Of a stretch of DNA of 64,000 nt, positions 17,968 through 26,916 are shown one piece after another (position 1 is the stretch's first letter; each line of letters begins with the position of its first letter). The translations under genes were made by a program, and so were the position numbers. This DNA comes from Planctobacterium marinum (lineage in GTDB: Bacteria > Pseudomonadota > Gammaproteobacteria > Enterobacterales > Alteromonadaceae): positions 849,062 to 913,061 of the forward strand of contig NZ_JAJEWQ010000002.1 in assembly GCF_020687805.1 (NCBI RefSeq), in the 5' to 3' direction. The notes under the pieces were generated by a model. It was not told where the DNA came from and made no database searches. It worked only from the letters and a program-made list of their open reading frames with translations.

Positions 17968-18606
17968 TCAGTCGCCACCTCCGCAGCCACTACTGCATCC
18001 GCTGCTGTCTCCTGAACAACTTCCTGCACAACCACTACCGCAACTGATATGTGAGCCGCAATAAGGGTGACTGTCCGCTTTGCTACAATCAAGGGCATAG
18101 TTGAAGCCATCGGGTATATTCAGTTTAGCATCAAGGGCAAATAACAAGGGCAGTTTGTGTGGGGATTTGGGCTGGATGTTTTCTCTGAAACAGGCTATAC
18201 GCCAGGCGGTTTTTATGCCTTTTTGTGCTTCTGTGGCAGATTTCATGGCCTCAGCGGGTGTGTGATGTAAAAAGCGGCCAAAACTGCGCGAGCAAAAATT
18301 CTGGTATAACCGGGTAAAGAGAATAAATTCGTGCCAGGCTACATCAACCACCTGGGAGGGCATGGATACCCTCTTTCGACCGGCTATATTACAAATATGA
18401 AAATACTCGCGCAGACCATCCATCGCCATATCAACCTCTGCTGAATCCAGGTGCGGGTATTTGTCATTCACTTTCTGTGCGATGCTGGTGGGAAATTCAA
18501 AATTATCGATTAAGTTTTCTCTTTTGAGCCGACGCGCCTTTTTGACTATGGCAATGACAGTCAGACAAACAATGACGATAAACGCCACAATGAGAAATTG
18601 CGCCAT
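17968..18606 (-). CDS. membrane-anchored GRDP-like protein with Cys/Gly/Ser-rich tail
   Basis: A 212-residue protein. Residues 1-22 form one transmembrane helix followed by a basic stretch (KKARRLKR), so the rest is probably cytoplasmic. The middle (about 45-150) has PSQVVDVAWHEFILFTRLYQ, then CSRSFGRFLHHTPAEA, resembling the glycine-rich-domain-containing (GRDP-like, PF07173) family. The last roughly 35 residues are Cys/Gly/Ser-rich with six cysteines in spaced CGS-type pairs. Such tails occur in bacterial proteins of unknown role and could bind metal or be modified. It starts 6 nt after the split kinase gene, probably as its operon partner. Confidence 0.7.
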   Translation of the reverse strand: MAQFLIVAFIVIVCLTVIAIVKKARRLKRENLIDNFEFPTSIAQKVNDKYPHLDSAEVDMAMDGLREYFHICNIAGRKRVSMPSQVVDVAWHEFILFTRLYQNFCSRSFGRFLHHTPAEAMKSATEAQKGIKTAWRIACFRENIQPKSPHKLPLLFALDAKLNIPDGFNYALDCSKADSHPYCGSHISCGSGCAGSCSGDSSGCSSGCGGGD

Positions 18607-18612
18607 TGCTCT

Positions 18613-20339
18613 TTACCTTCTGTGTTCAGACATTGTCAGACTTGTCGTGAGCACCTGATACAGAAAGTCCATATTAAAGGGTTTGCCCACATGGTTCACG
18701 AAGCCTAATGCCTGATAACGCTGTATGTCATCTGCCATGACATTGGCTGTCAGAGCAACAACCGGGACTTTGGGGTTAATTTGCTGAATTTGCCTGAAAG
18801 CTTCAATTCCATCCATTTCGGGCATCTGAATATCCATGAGTACAATGTGAAACTGCTGGGCTTTGAAAGCCTCCACAGCCAGCCTGCCATTTTCAGCCAG
18901 GGTAAGGGCGGCGCCGGTCTTTTCCAGCATAGATTCTATGATAGCCTGGTTAATTTCATTGTCTTCTGCTATCAGCACCTGAACGCCACTCAGATCAGGA
19001 ATACTTGTCGGTGTTTCATCATTGCCAGCGGTTTGCAGGTCAGTTTGTGCTAATGGCAGGGTAACCTGTACCGATGTTCCCTTGCCTTCATCACTATCAA
19101 GACTGATCTCGCCATTCATTAAATGTACCAGGCTGACGGTTATCGACATGCCTAATCCAGTACCGCCATATTTTCGGGTGGTAGAGGTATCGGCCTGAGT
19201 AAAACGCTCAAATATTTTACGTTGTGCAGCTTCGCTCATGCCAATGCCCGTGTCTGAAACCGTGAATCGGATAGCCATATTGCCTTGCTGCTGCACGGTT
19301 TTGAGTACAATACTGACACTGCCTTCATGGGTAAACTTGACCGCATTTGATGCCAGGTTAAGCAATATTTGCCTGACCCGGACAGAATCACCTAACCAAC
19401 CATCAGGGAAGCCGGGCGCTATTTCCGTTTTTAACTGAAGGCCCTTTTCGCTGGCGGGGGGGTTAAATCAGCACTCACCGAATCGACCACTTCCACCATT
19501 GAGAACGGTGCGCTTTCCAGCGAGAGTTTATTGGCTTCTATTTTTGAAAAATCCAATATGTCATTAATAATCGTTAACAGCGACTTGGTCGAATACAGGG
19601 CTTTGGACACCAGTGGTTGCAACGTTTTATCTTGCAAGTCTCGCTGAATCAACTGCAGCGTCCCTAAAATTCCATTCATGGGGGTGCGAATTTCATGGCT
19701 CATGTTAGCCAGGAATTCACTTTTTGCTCTGGAACCTTCCTCAGCTTTAAGCCATGCGCTTTTCAGCTCTTGATTTTGCCGTTTTATTTCTTTCCTGGAG
19801 CGATTAATGATTTTTGTGGATTGACTATTGAAATATCCGACATTACAGCAGTAGAGGTAAATACTCGTGGCGGCAATAACTTTTCCACTGAAAGGGGTGT
19901 ACTCAATTAATTCAAACCCAAGCCACAATCCACCTGACAGCATTCCCAGCAACATAACCAGGATAGCGATAGCGTAATTTTTTAATCCACCTGCGATAAG
20001 GCTATTTAACGAAGTTACAATTAATAATGCGAATACTATCCACAATTGAAACCCTACTACTGCAGACCATAAACCATAAAAAAAGGCATCGCAGTGTTGA
20101 TTAATTAGTTCTGATTGCCGGGTTTCGCCAGCGAGTTTACTGTGCAGACGTGCAACATGAGGCCAGACTAAACAGTTAGCTATTAACCCTATTACCACAT
20201 TGAAAGATTCTACAGGGTAAAATACCGCCAGCATCATAATCCCCATGATTACATAACCAATTATTCGGGGGATATACGATATTTGTGGTAACTGGCTTTT
20301 GTTTAATGAGTCAGGTCTTGTTACATTGAAGTTAAACAT
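18613..20339 (-). pseudogene. MASE2 hybrid histidine kinase, split by a frameshift
   Basis: A membrane sensor kinase read in two frames. The first part (20339 to 19431) has a MASE2-type multi-helix domain (about residues 21-145, with the LVWPHVARL signature) and a HisKA domain with H215 in [10 protein letters not shown]. The second (from about 19460 to 18613) has a HATPase with NLASNAVKF, DTGIGM and GGTGLGM, then a receiver domain with the phospho-acceptor in LMDIQMPEMDG. The break is a run of seven C (minus strand, 19456-19462); five or eight C would restore one frame through TPASEKGL. It could be a sequencing error, phase variation, -1 slippage or a true pseudogene. Confidence 0.85.
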
Positions 20340-20555
20340 TGTTTATAGTTCAGACTCTCTTGCTAACGTTTCGCTGTATAGTTTGAGATATCGAAGCACT
20401 TAAAAACCGAGTAGTACACTGGGTTTACTATTTATACTGGTAAATAGCAAATATTTTGTCTTTAAAAGAAAATCTTATCGCTATCTGATGGCAGGAAAAT
20501 GGATTCAAAACTGAAGCGAGTCTTAACTTTCGCAAAATTGTCAAAAAATGGCTGT

Positions 20556-20579
20556 TGACATTTAGACGTCTAGATGGCA
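20556..20579 (+). promoter_or_regulatory. MetJ-box-like operator in the thr promoter region
   Basis: Three adjoining 8-mers: TGACATTT (5/8), AGACGTCT (8/8 to the Met-box consensus) and AGATGGCA (5/8). They overlap a perfect TTGACA -35 element (20555-20560) and its spacer; a weak -10 (CAATCT, 20578-20583) follows 17 nt later. Tandem 8-bp boxes with one perfect copy are how MetJ operators look. Binding by MetJ is inferred. Confidence 0.45.
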
Positions 20580-20635
20580 ATCTCGTCCCAAGTTCAATAA
20601 ATAAGCTTGCACAGGCACTCAATCGGAAGACTCAC

Positions 20636-20710
20636 ATGCACCTTATCACCAGCATTATGATGACGATTATTATGACCGGCACCATCTCCACGGAGAGGGT
20701 CACTGGCTAG
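20636..20710 (+). CDS. thrL: thr operon leader peptide
   Basis: A 24-codon ORF with GGAAGA five nt ahead of the ATG and a TAG stop. It contains six Thr and five Ile codons, plus three internal Met codons, mostly in the first 19 positions. Thr and Ile enrichment is what thrL has in Enterobacteria, where charged tRNA(Thr) and tRNA(Ile) levels control thrABC; internal Met is unusual. The terminator begins about 20 nt after the stop. Confidence 0.85.
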   Translation: MHLITSIMMTIIMTGTISTERVTG

Positions 20711-20766
20711 TGCAAGCATAAGAATAGCAAAAGCCCGTGACCTACCAGGAAACGGGCTTTTTTTTT
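20698..20766 (+). terminator. threonine operon attenuator terminator
   Basis: AAGCCCGT (20731-20738) pairs perfectly with ACGGGCTT (20752-20759), followed by T residues to 20766. The alternative arm GGTCAC (20698-20703), inside the end of the leader ORF, is complementary to GTGACC (20737-20742) and would invade the base of the terminator loop, giving a plausible antiterminator when the ribosome stalls early. thrA starts 72 nt further on. Confidence 0.85.
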
Positions 20767-20838
20767 AGGTTTTCAAAATTAGAGACTCTGTCGGAGTCAA
20801 AAGTTAAATCGGTAAAAAAGCGGTAAGCGGAGTGTAAA

Positions 20839-23301
20839 ATGAAAGTATTGAAGTTTGGTGGGTCCTCGCTGGCGGATGCGGTCAGATATCTGAGTGTCAG
20901 GGATATCAGTCTGCAGGCACATGAAGAATCAGGTGCGGGGGTGGTATTGTCAGCTCCGAAAGGCGTCACTAATACACTGGAGACGCTGTGTCACAAAGCG
21001 GAGCAGGGTGAGAATTACGAGGTGGAATTTGCCGCTTTAAAACAAACCCTCACCAGTATCGCCTCCGACTTAAATGACTCTCTCGACAACTTCAATTATC
21101 AAGCACTTAACACCCTGATTACCGAAAAACTCAATGGTCTGGTAAAGCATCTACAAGGCATTGCTTTACTCAATGCCAGTCCGGCCGCCATCACCGCACA
21201 AATTTTGAGTCTGGGTGAATATGTCAGTGTCAACATATTCAGCCAAATCCTGACCGCTTCAGGGGTAAAAAACCATATTATTGACCCGGTAGAGTATGTT
21301 GTTGCAGAAGGCGATTACCTGGACTCTATCGCTGACCTTAGCGCCAGCCGCGCCCGTTTTGCCGAGCTCAATACCGATAAAGATTGTTTGTTGATCATGC
21401 CTGGCTTTGTGGCGGCAAATGATGCCGGAGAAAAAGTCACTTTGGGGCGCAATGGCTCTGACTATTCTGCTGCCATTTTAGCTGCCTGTATTGACGCTGA
21501 GTGTTGCGAAATCTGGACCGATGTTGATGGTGTGTATAACGCAGACCCGCGTCAGGTAGAAGGTGCAGTACTACTTGATAAGCTGACCTATCAGGAAGCG
21601 ATGGAGTTATCTTACTTTGGTGCCAAGGTATTACACCCTAAAACCATTGGTCCTATCGCTCAATACTCCATTCCGTGTCTTATCCGCAATACCCTGAATC
21701 CTGCGGCACCAGGCACTTTGATCAGCCATGAAGCCAGTGAGAAATGGGTCCAGGTTAAGGGTATTTCCCTACTGGAAAACATGTCTATGTTCAACATATC
21801 CGGGCCAGGTATGAAAGGCATGGTGGGCATGGCTGCACGGGTTTTTGAAGTGATCTCCAACGCCAATATTTCTATCAGCCTGATCACGCAGTCTTCTTCT
21901 GAGTACTCCATCAGTTTTTGTATTCAGGGTAAAGATCAGGAGCGCGCCAGAAATGTACTGGAAGATGCCTTTGCTCTGGAAATTGACAACCATCTGTTAG
22001 AGCCAATTCAAACCAAGGAAAACCTGGCGATTGTGACATTGGTTGGCGATGGTATGCGTCACACTAAAGGTTTGGCTGCCCGCTTCTTTAGCGCACTGGC
22101 GCAGGCCAGGGTGAATAATGTGGCCATTGCCCAGGGTTCATCAGAGCGTTCTATCTCAACGGTTATCGAAGCCAGAAAAGCGAAAAAGGCAGTGAAGGTG
22201 ATCCATCAGAATTTTTTCTCTAACCTCCACACCATTGATGCTTTTTTGGTGGGGTGTGGCACCGTGGGCGCGGAACTACTTAACCAAATTAGCAAACAAC
22301 AAGCCGCGCTGTTAAAGCGCGATATCAGTCTGCGGGTTTATGGTATCGCTAACAGTCGTAATTTGCTGTTAAGAGAGGGCGGTATTGATCTGGCAAATGG
22401 CTGGCGTGAAGCACTGGAAGCCAGTGAAGAAAATCTGGATGTCAGAACCTTGCAGCGATTTGCACATGACAATAGTCTGGTAAACCCGGTGATCATCGAC
22501 TGCACCACCAGTGATGATATTGCTGAGCAGTACATCGATTTTATGGAAGCCGGTTTTCACGTAGTGACACCTAACAAAAAGGCCAATACATCAGACCTGG
22601 CTTTTTACAAAAAGCTAAGAGAGGTGGCACGTCAGAACAATCGCCAGTTTCTCTATGAAACCACGGTAGGCGCAGGCTTACCGGTGATTGATAATCTGCA
22701 GAACCTGATCTATGCCGGGGACGAATTATTGCAATTTGAAGGAATCCTGTCTGGTTCGTTGTCTTTTATCTTTGGCAAACTGGATGAAGGACTAAGCATT
22801 TCTGAAGCCACCAAAATTGCCATGCAAAACGGGTTTACCGAGCCCGACCCCAGAGACGATTTAAGCGGTATGGATGTGGCCCGTAAACTGCTGATCATGG
22901 CGCGTGAGTCAGGTCTTAAGTTGGAACTGTCAGATATCAGCATTGAATCTGTAATACCGGAGTCTTTTGACGCTTCGGGTTCGGTGGACGAGTTTGTCGC
23001 CAGACTACCGGAGCTGGACAATCATTTTGCGTCGCTAATCGACAAAGCTGCCTCAGAAGGCAAGGTGCTGCGTTATGTGGGGACTATCAAAGAAGGGCAC
23101 TGTGCGGTGAAAGTGCTGGCAGTCGATGCAGTTCATCCACTTTACACTATTAAAGACGGTGAAAACGCGCTGGCCATTCACAGTCAATATTATCAGCCAA
23201 TTCCCTTCGTGATCCGAGGTTATGGCGCTGGAGCAGAAGTAACCGCAGCCGGCGTATTTGCCGATGTGTTGCGCACCATGCCCTGGGCGGGAACTCATTA
23301 A
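20839..23301 (+). CDS. thrA: bifunctional aspartokinase I / homoserine dehydrogenase I
   Basis: An 820-residue fusion, identical in length to E. coli ThrA. The N-terminal aspartokinase begins [13 protein letters not shown] and includes the [12 protein letters not shown] and [13 protein letters not shown] substrate motifs. ACT regulatory repeats occupy about 315-460. The homoserine dehydrogenase starts with the NAD(P) loop [11 protein letters not shown] near residue 475 and has VTPNKKANT and the [11 protein letters not shown] and [18 protein letters not shown] signatures. It catalyses the first and third steps from aspartate to threonine and is usually threonine-inhibited. Control by the upstream attenuator is predicted. 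Confidence 0.98.
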   Translation: MKVLKFGGSSLADAVRYLSVRDISLQAHEESGAGVVLSAPKGVTNTLETLCHKAEQGENYEVEFAALKQTLTSIASDLNDSLDNFNYQALNTLITEKLNGLVKHLQGIALLNASPAAITAQILSLGEYVSVNIFSQILTASGVKNHIIDPVEYVVAEGDYLDSIADLSASRARFAELNTDKDCLLIMPGFVAANDAGEKVTLGRNGSDYSAAILAACIDAECCEIWTDVDGVYNADPRQVEGAVLLDKLTYQEAMELSYFGAKVLHPKTIGPIAQYSIPCLIRNTLNPAAPGTLISHEASEKWVQVKGISLLENMSMFNISGPGMKGMVGMAARVFEVISNANISISLITQSSSEYSISFCIQGKDQERARNVLEDAFALEIDNHLLEPIQTKENLAIVTLVGDGMRHTKGLAARFFSALAQARVNNVAIAQGSSERSISTVIEARKAKKAVKVIHQNFFSNLHTIDAFLVGCGTVGAELLNQISKQQAALLKRDISLRVYGIANSRNLLLREGGIDLANGWREALEASEENLDVRTLQRFAHDNSLVNPVIIDCTTSDDIAEQYIDFMEAGFHVVTPNKKANTSDLAFYKKLREVARQNNRQFLYETTVGAGLPVIDNLQNLIYAGDELLQFEGILSGSLSFIFGKLDEGLSISEATKIAMQNGFTEPDPRDDLSGMDVARKLLIMARESGLKLELSDISIESVIPESFDASGSVDEFVARLPELDNHFASLIDKAASEGKVLRYVGTIKEGHCAVKVLAVDAVHPLYTIKDGENALAIHSQYYQPIPFVIRGYGAGAEVTAAGVFADVLRTMPWAGTH

Positions 23302-23353
23302 GTGTGCGTTGTAGTACATTAATTCCCGCGTTAAATTAAAACTAAATATTAGG

Positions 23354-23398
23354 CATAAGGCGACACTGTACAATCCGATTGGGTGTGGTAGCCTTATG
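23354..23398 (+). promoter_or_regulatory. hairpin in the thrA-thrB intergenic region
   Basis: CATAAGGC (23354-23361) pairs perfectly with GCCTTATG (23391-23398), with a possible inner CGACAC / GTGT pairing, followed by ACCCTTTTA. The thrA-thrB gap is 128 nt, against a single base in E. coli. It may be a weak terminator or an mRNA-processing structure that adjusts thrB/thrC levels. Confidence 0.45.
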
Positions 23399-23429
23399 AC
23401 CCTTTTATCAAATTGATAGGAAAATCTCG

Positions 23430-24380
23430 ATGAAGCACATCGCCTACGCGCCTGCTTCGATAGGAAATGTCTGCCTGGGTTTTGATATCCTTGGCGCTGC
23501 AATTGCCCCTATAGATGGCTCACCGTTGGGTGACACGGTAACACTCGAACACGCTGAGCAGTTCAGCTTATCTGTTGTTGGTCGGTTTGCTCATAAATTG
23601 CCAACCGATACCTCCACGAATATTGTGACTCACTGTTACAATGCCTTTCACGAAAAGCTAAAAGCGCGCAACATCGAAGCGCCAGCCTGTAAAATGACCC
23701 TCGACAAGCACTTGCCCATTGGCAGTGGTTTAGGCTCCAGTGCCAGCTCCATCGTAGCGGCCCTGGATGGTCTGAACAGCTTTTACGACACACCATTCAG
23801 TGAAGATGAGATGCTGTTGTTAATGGGGGAGCTGGAAGGACAGATCAGTGGCAGTATCCATTACGACAATGTTGCCCCCTGCTATCTGGGTGGCATGACA
23901 TTAATGGTGGAAAATGGCGAACAAATTACCACGCAGCTACCAGTGATAGACAGCTGGTACTGGGTAAGTTGTTATTCCGGTATTTCGGTGTCCACTTCTG
24001 CCGCTCGCGAGATTTTACCGAAAGAAGTCAGTGTTAAAACCGCATTGCAATTTGGCAAGCAACTGGCGGTGTTTGTTGATGCCCTGCATCAAAACAATGG
24101 CAAGCTGGCAGCCAGCATGATGCAGGATGTGATTGCTGAACCATACCGTAAGAGTTTGTTACCTAAATTTGATGAATCCAGAAAATTTGCGTTAGATAAT
24201 GGTGCGTTGGCCTTTAGTATTTCCGGGTCAGGTCCCACTGTCTTTGCCGTATGTGAGAGCCTCGACGAGGCCAATAAAATAAGTGACTGGCTAACCGAAA
24301 ATTATATCCAGAACGAAGATGGTTTTAGTCATGTCTGTAAATTGGACCTGAAAGGTTCAACAGTTGTGAAGGAATCTTAA
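23430..24380 (+). CDS. thrB: homoserine kinase
   Basis: A 316-residue GHMP-family kinase that phosphorylates L-homoserine for threonine synthesis. The phosphate-binding loop is LPIGSGLGSSASSIVAAL; the N-terminal APASIGNVCLGFDILGAA and the C-terminal AFSISGSGPTVFAV motif 3 are also present. ATG at 23430 has TAGGA upstream. thrC's GTG directly follows its stop, so the two are translationally linked. Confidence 0.98.
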   Translation: MKHIAYAPASIGNVCLGFDILGAAIAPIDGSPLGDTVTLEHAEQFSLSVVGRFAHKLPTDTSTNIVTHCYNAFHEKLKARNIEAPACKMTLDKHLPIGSGLGSSASSIVAALDGLNSFYDTPFSEDEMLLLMGELEGQISGSIHYDNVAPCYLGGMTLMVENGEQITTQLPVIDSWYWVSCYSGISVSTSAAREILPKEVSVKTALQFGKQLAVFVDALHQNNGKLAASMMQDVIAEPYRKSLLPKFDESRKFALDNGALAFSISGSGPTVFAVCESLDEANKISDWLTENYIQNEDGFSHVCKLDLKGSTVVKES

Positions 24381-25670
24381 GTGCAATTATTCAATCTGAA
24401 AGACAATAGCGATACCGTTAATTTCTGTGAGGCCGTGCAAAAAGGCCTGGGTAAGAACCAGGGCCTGTATTTTCCAAAAGATATCGCGCCATTAGCTGAT
24501 GTCGAAGCCTTGCTACAGCAACCCTTTACCCAGCGCAGTGCAGCCATTCTGTCGCATCTGATTGGTGATGATATCCCCGCTCATGTATTAGCTGAATTAG
24601 TGGAAAATGCGTTTTGTTTCCCGGCGCCACTGGCACACGTAAAAGATGATATCTATTGTCTTGAGTTGTTCCACGGTCCGACCCTGGCATTTAAAGACTT
24701 TGGTGGCCGCTTTATGGCGCAGTGTTTGTCACACCTCACCAAAGAAAAAGCCAACCCCATTACTATTCTGACCGCAACCTCAGGAGATACCGGCGCGGCA
24801 GTGGCACATGCGTTTCATGGTATCGACAATATTCAGGTGGTTATCCTGTATCCCAAGGGGAAAATCTCCACCTTGCAGGAAAAACTGTTTACTACCCTGG
24901 GCGGCAACATCCACACTGTCGCGGTAGAAAGTGACTTTGACGCCTGTCAGCAGCTGGTTAAGGCGGCCTTTGACGACCCGGAAGTGCGCGATGGTTTGCA
25001 CCTTAATTCTGCAAACTCTATTAATATCAGCCGCTTACTGGCTCAGGTTTGTTACTACTTTGAAGCCTTTTCGCAGGTGCCAGAAGATAAACGCAGTGAC
25101 GTGGTATTTTCTGTGCCCAGCGGTAATTTCGGAAATTTAACCGCAGGCATGATTGCCAAAGCGCTGGGACTGCCGATTAAGCGCTTTATTGCTTCTACCA
25201 ATAAAAACGATACCGTACCACGTTACTGGGCTTCCGGTGAGTGGGTACCTAAACCAACAGTGGCCACTATGTCTAACGCTATGGATGTAAGCCAGCCCAA
25301 TAACTGGCCGCGTATTGAAGCCCTGTTTGAATACGGTTACCTGGACAAAGAGATTTTATCTGCTGAAGCTATCGACGAAGAATACACTCAGGTGGCGATG
25401 CGCCAGCTGATGAAAGACGGCTATGTCAGCGAGCCTCACGCCGCTATCGCCTACAAGAGCCTGAAGCGTCAGCTGCTGGAAGGGGAAACCGGTATTTTCC
25501 TGGGCACTGCACATCCGGCTAAGTTTAAAGAAACGGTGGAAAATGTACTGGGACAACCCATCAGCTTGCCGCAACCTTTGGCTGAATGTGCCGGCAAAGA
25601 GATTCTTTCCGCCAATAAGGATGCCGCCTACGAGACGCTGAAAGCCCATCTGTTTGAAATTCTTAAGTAG
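24381..25670 (+). CDS. thrC: threonine synthase
   Basis: A 429-residue PLP enzyme converting O-phosphohomoserine to threonine. The PLP lysine is K105 in [13 protein letters not shown]; the phosphate-binding region [15 protein letters not shown] and the segment [14 protein letters not shown] are intact. The start is GTG with AAGGA 8 nt upstream. It is the last biosynthetic gene of the operon, but ung follows after only 2 nt, suggesting read-through into DNA repair. Confidence 0.98.
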   Translation: MQLFNLKDNSDTVNFCEAVQKGLGKNQGLYFPKDIAPLADVEALLQQPFTQRSAAILSHLIGDDIPAHVLAELVENAFCFPAPLAHVKDDIYCLELFHGPTLAFKDFGGRFMAQCLSHLTKEKANPITILTATSGDTGAAVAHAFHGIDNIQVVILYPKGKISTLQEKLFTTLGGNIHTVAVESDFDACQQLVKAAFDDPEVRDGLHLNSANSINISRLLAQVCYYFEAFSQVPEDKRSDVVFSVPSGNFGNLTAGMIAKALGLPIKRFIASTNKNDTVPRYWASGEWVPKPTVATMSNAMDVSQPNNWPRIEALFEYGYLDKEILSAEAIDEEYTQVAMRQLMKDGYVSEPHAAIAYKSLKRQLLEGETGIFLGTAHPAKFKETVENVLGQPISLPQPLAECAGKEILSANKDAAYETLKAHLFEILK

Positions 25671-25672
25671 CT

Positions 25673-26332
25673 ATGACCCGTTGGAAGGATGTTTTAGGCG
25701 CCGAAAAACAGGCGCCTTATTTTCAACAAATTCTACAATTTGTTGAACAGGAAAGGCAGGCCGGCAAGAGCATATTCCCACCTCAGGCCGAGGTGTTTAA
25801 CGCGTTCAAAGCCACTGAGTTTGACAATGTTAAAGTGGTTATTCTGGGGCAGGATCCTTATCACGGACCCGGTCAGGCCCATGGACTGTGCTTCTCGGTA
25901 AAGCAGGGTGTGAAAACACCGCCTTCGTTGCTCAACATGTATAAGGAATTGAAGCAATCGATTCCCGGTTTTGAGATCCCCTCACATGGCAATTTGCAAC
26001 CATGGGCAGAGCAGGGGGTATTGTTGCTCAATACTGTGCTCACTGTTGAACAGGGCAAAGCCCATTCCCACAGCAAGATTGGCTGGGAGCAATTTACGGA
26101 TAACGTTATCGAAGCGCTAAATCAACATGGGCAAGGTCTGATCTTTATGCTTTGGGGTAGTCATGCTCACAAAAAAGGCGCTCATATTGATAACCAAAAG
26201 CATCATGTGCTAAAGACGACACACCCGTCACCGCTATCTGCTCACCGCGGCTTTTTAGGTTGTGGTCACTTTATCCAATGCAACCAACTTCTTGAGCAAC
26301 AGGGACTAAGCCCCATTAACTGGCAGGTCTGA
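25673..26332 (+). CDS. ung: uracil-DNA glycosylase (family 1)
   Basis: A 219-residue glycosylase that removes uracil from DNA. The water-activating D61 is in the signature [18 protein letters not shown]; the later [17 protein letters not shown] supplies the catalytic His and the DNA-intercalating Leu. Length is close to E. coli Ung (229). The ATG is 2 nt past the thrC stop, so ung may depend on thr operon transcription. Confidence 0.98.
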   Translation: MTRWKDVLGAEKQAPYFQQILQFVEQERQAGKSIFPPQAEVFNAFKATEFDNVKVVILGQDPYHGPGQAHGLCFSVKQGVKTPPSLLNMYKELKQSIPGFEIPSHGNLQPWAEQGVLLLNTVLTVEQGKAHSHSKIGWEQFTDNVIEALNQHGQGLIFMLWGSHAHKKGAHIDNQKHHVLKTTHPSPLSAHRGFLGCGHFIQCNQLLEQQGLSPINWQV

Positions 26333-26402
26333 TATATCAGAAAGCCGAACATTGCGGGCGCTACAGATTAGCCCGCAATAATTTCCTTATCGTCAAAAAC
26401 CA

Positions 26403-26427
26403 AAAAGCCCCAATAACAGGGGCTTTT
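26403..26427. terminator. bidirectional terminator between ung and the DUF3545 gene
   Basis: Stem AAAAGCCCC / GGGGCTTTT with an AATAACA loop; A residues on the left and T residues on the right make it usable from both converging genes. Confidence 0.88.
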
Positions 26428-26431
26428 GCGG

Positions 26432-26608
26432 TCAGATGTCGATTTGGCTTAGTTCGTACTCATTGAACATGTCCATGTCTTCGAGTTCTTTGCGAAGCTT
26501 ATATTTGTCCTTGATAGCTTCAATTTCACGCCACATGCGCTTTTTCTTACGAGATTTTGTTGAGCGAGTTTCTTCGTCTAGTTTGGACATTAAGTCATTC
26601 TTATCCAC
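26432..26608 (-). CDS. DUF3545 family protein
   Basis: A 58-residue, highly charged protein starting at GTG with an AAGGAG site 6 nt upstream. After a short acidic N-terminus comes a basic patch (KSRKKKRMWREIEAIKDKYKL) and an acidic helix (RKELEDMDMFNEYEL). The R-x-WREIEAI-x-D-x-x-x-L-x-x-EL pattern is the DUF3545 signature, found mainly in Alteromonadales and Vibrionales. Function is unknown; the composition suggests a nucleic-acid-binding or protein-interaction helix. Its GTG start and short length make it easy to miss. The 308 nt from here to pgi hold its promoter and the pgi hairpin and no other gene I can see. Confidence 0.85.
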   Translation of the reverse strand: MDKNDLMSKLDEETRSTKSRKKKRMWREIEAIKDKYKLRKELEDMDMFNEYELSQIDI

Positions 26609-26868
26609 GGTAAACTCCTTACATCACACCGCTAAAAATACCGGCTTAACAATAGTTTAACAGCCAGTTTCGATACCTGTTTTATCACAGGCGAGGTAAA
26701 AGTAAAGGGCTAATGTTAACTTTTTATTAACAAACCATGAAACTAATAAGAATGGAATAATAAGTGACTGAAAAATGAACAGTTAACGGGTTTTTTGTGG
26801 GGGAGGTTCAACAATTGAAGGTAAAATGATCAAAATGGCAGGAGTTTAAAGCGAAAATGCCAGGGCTA

Positions 26869-26911
26869 CAGGGACACTGCAGTTCGTCACAGACGCGCTG
26901 CAGTGTCTCTG
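26869..26911 (-). terminator. long hairpin downstream of pgi
   Basis: CAGAGACACTGCAG pairs with CTGCAGTGTCCCTG across a 15-nt loop (minus strand), 14 bp with one mismatch, starting 5 nt after the pgi stop. There is no T run, so it may stabilise the transcript's 3' end rather than terminate on its own. Confidence 0.5.
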
Positions 26912-26916
26912 TGATG

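Noticed and set aside
17742..18110. A 122-codon minus-strand frame across the ends of the hydrolase and GRDP-like genes
   Set aside because: It overlaps two better supported genes and its composition is a frame shadow of the Cys/Gly-rich tail.
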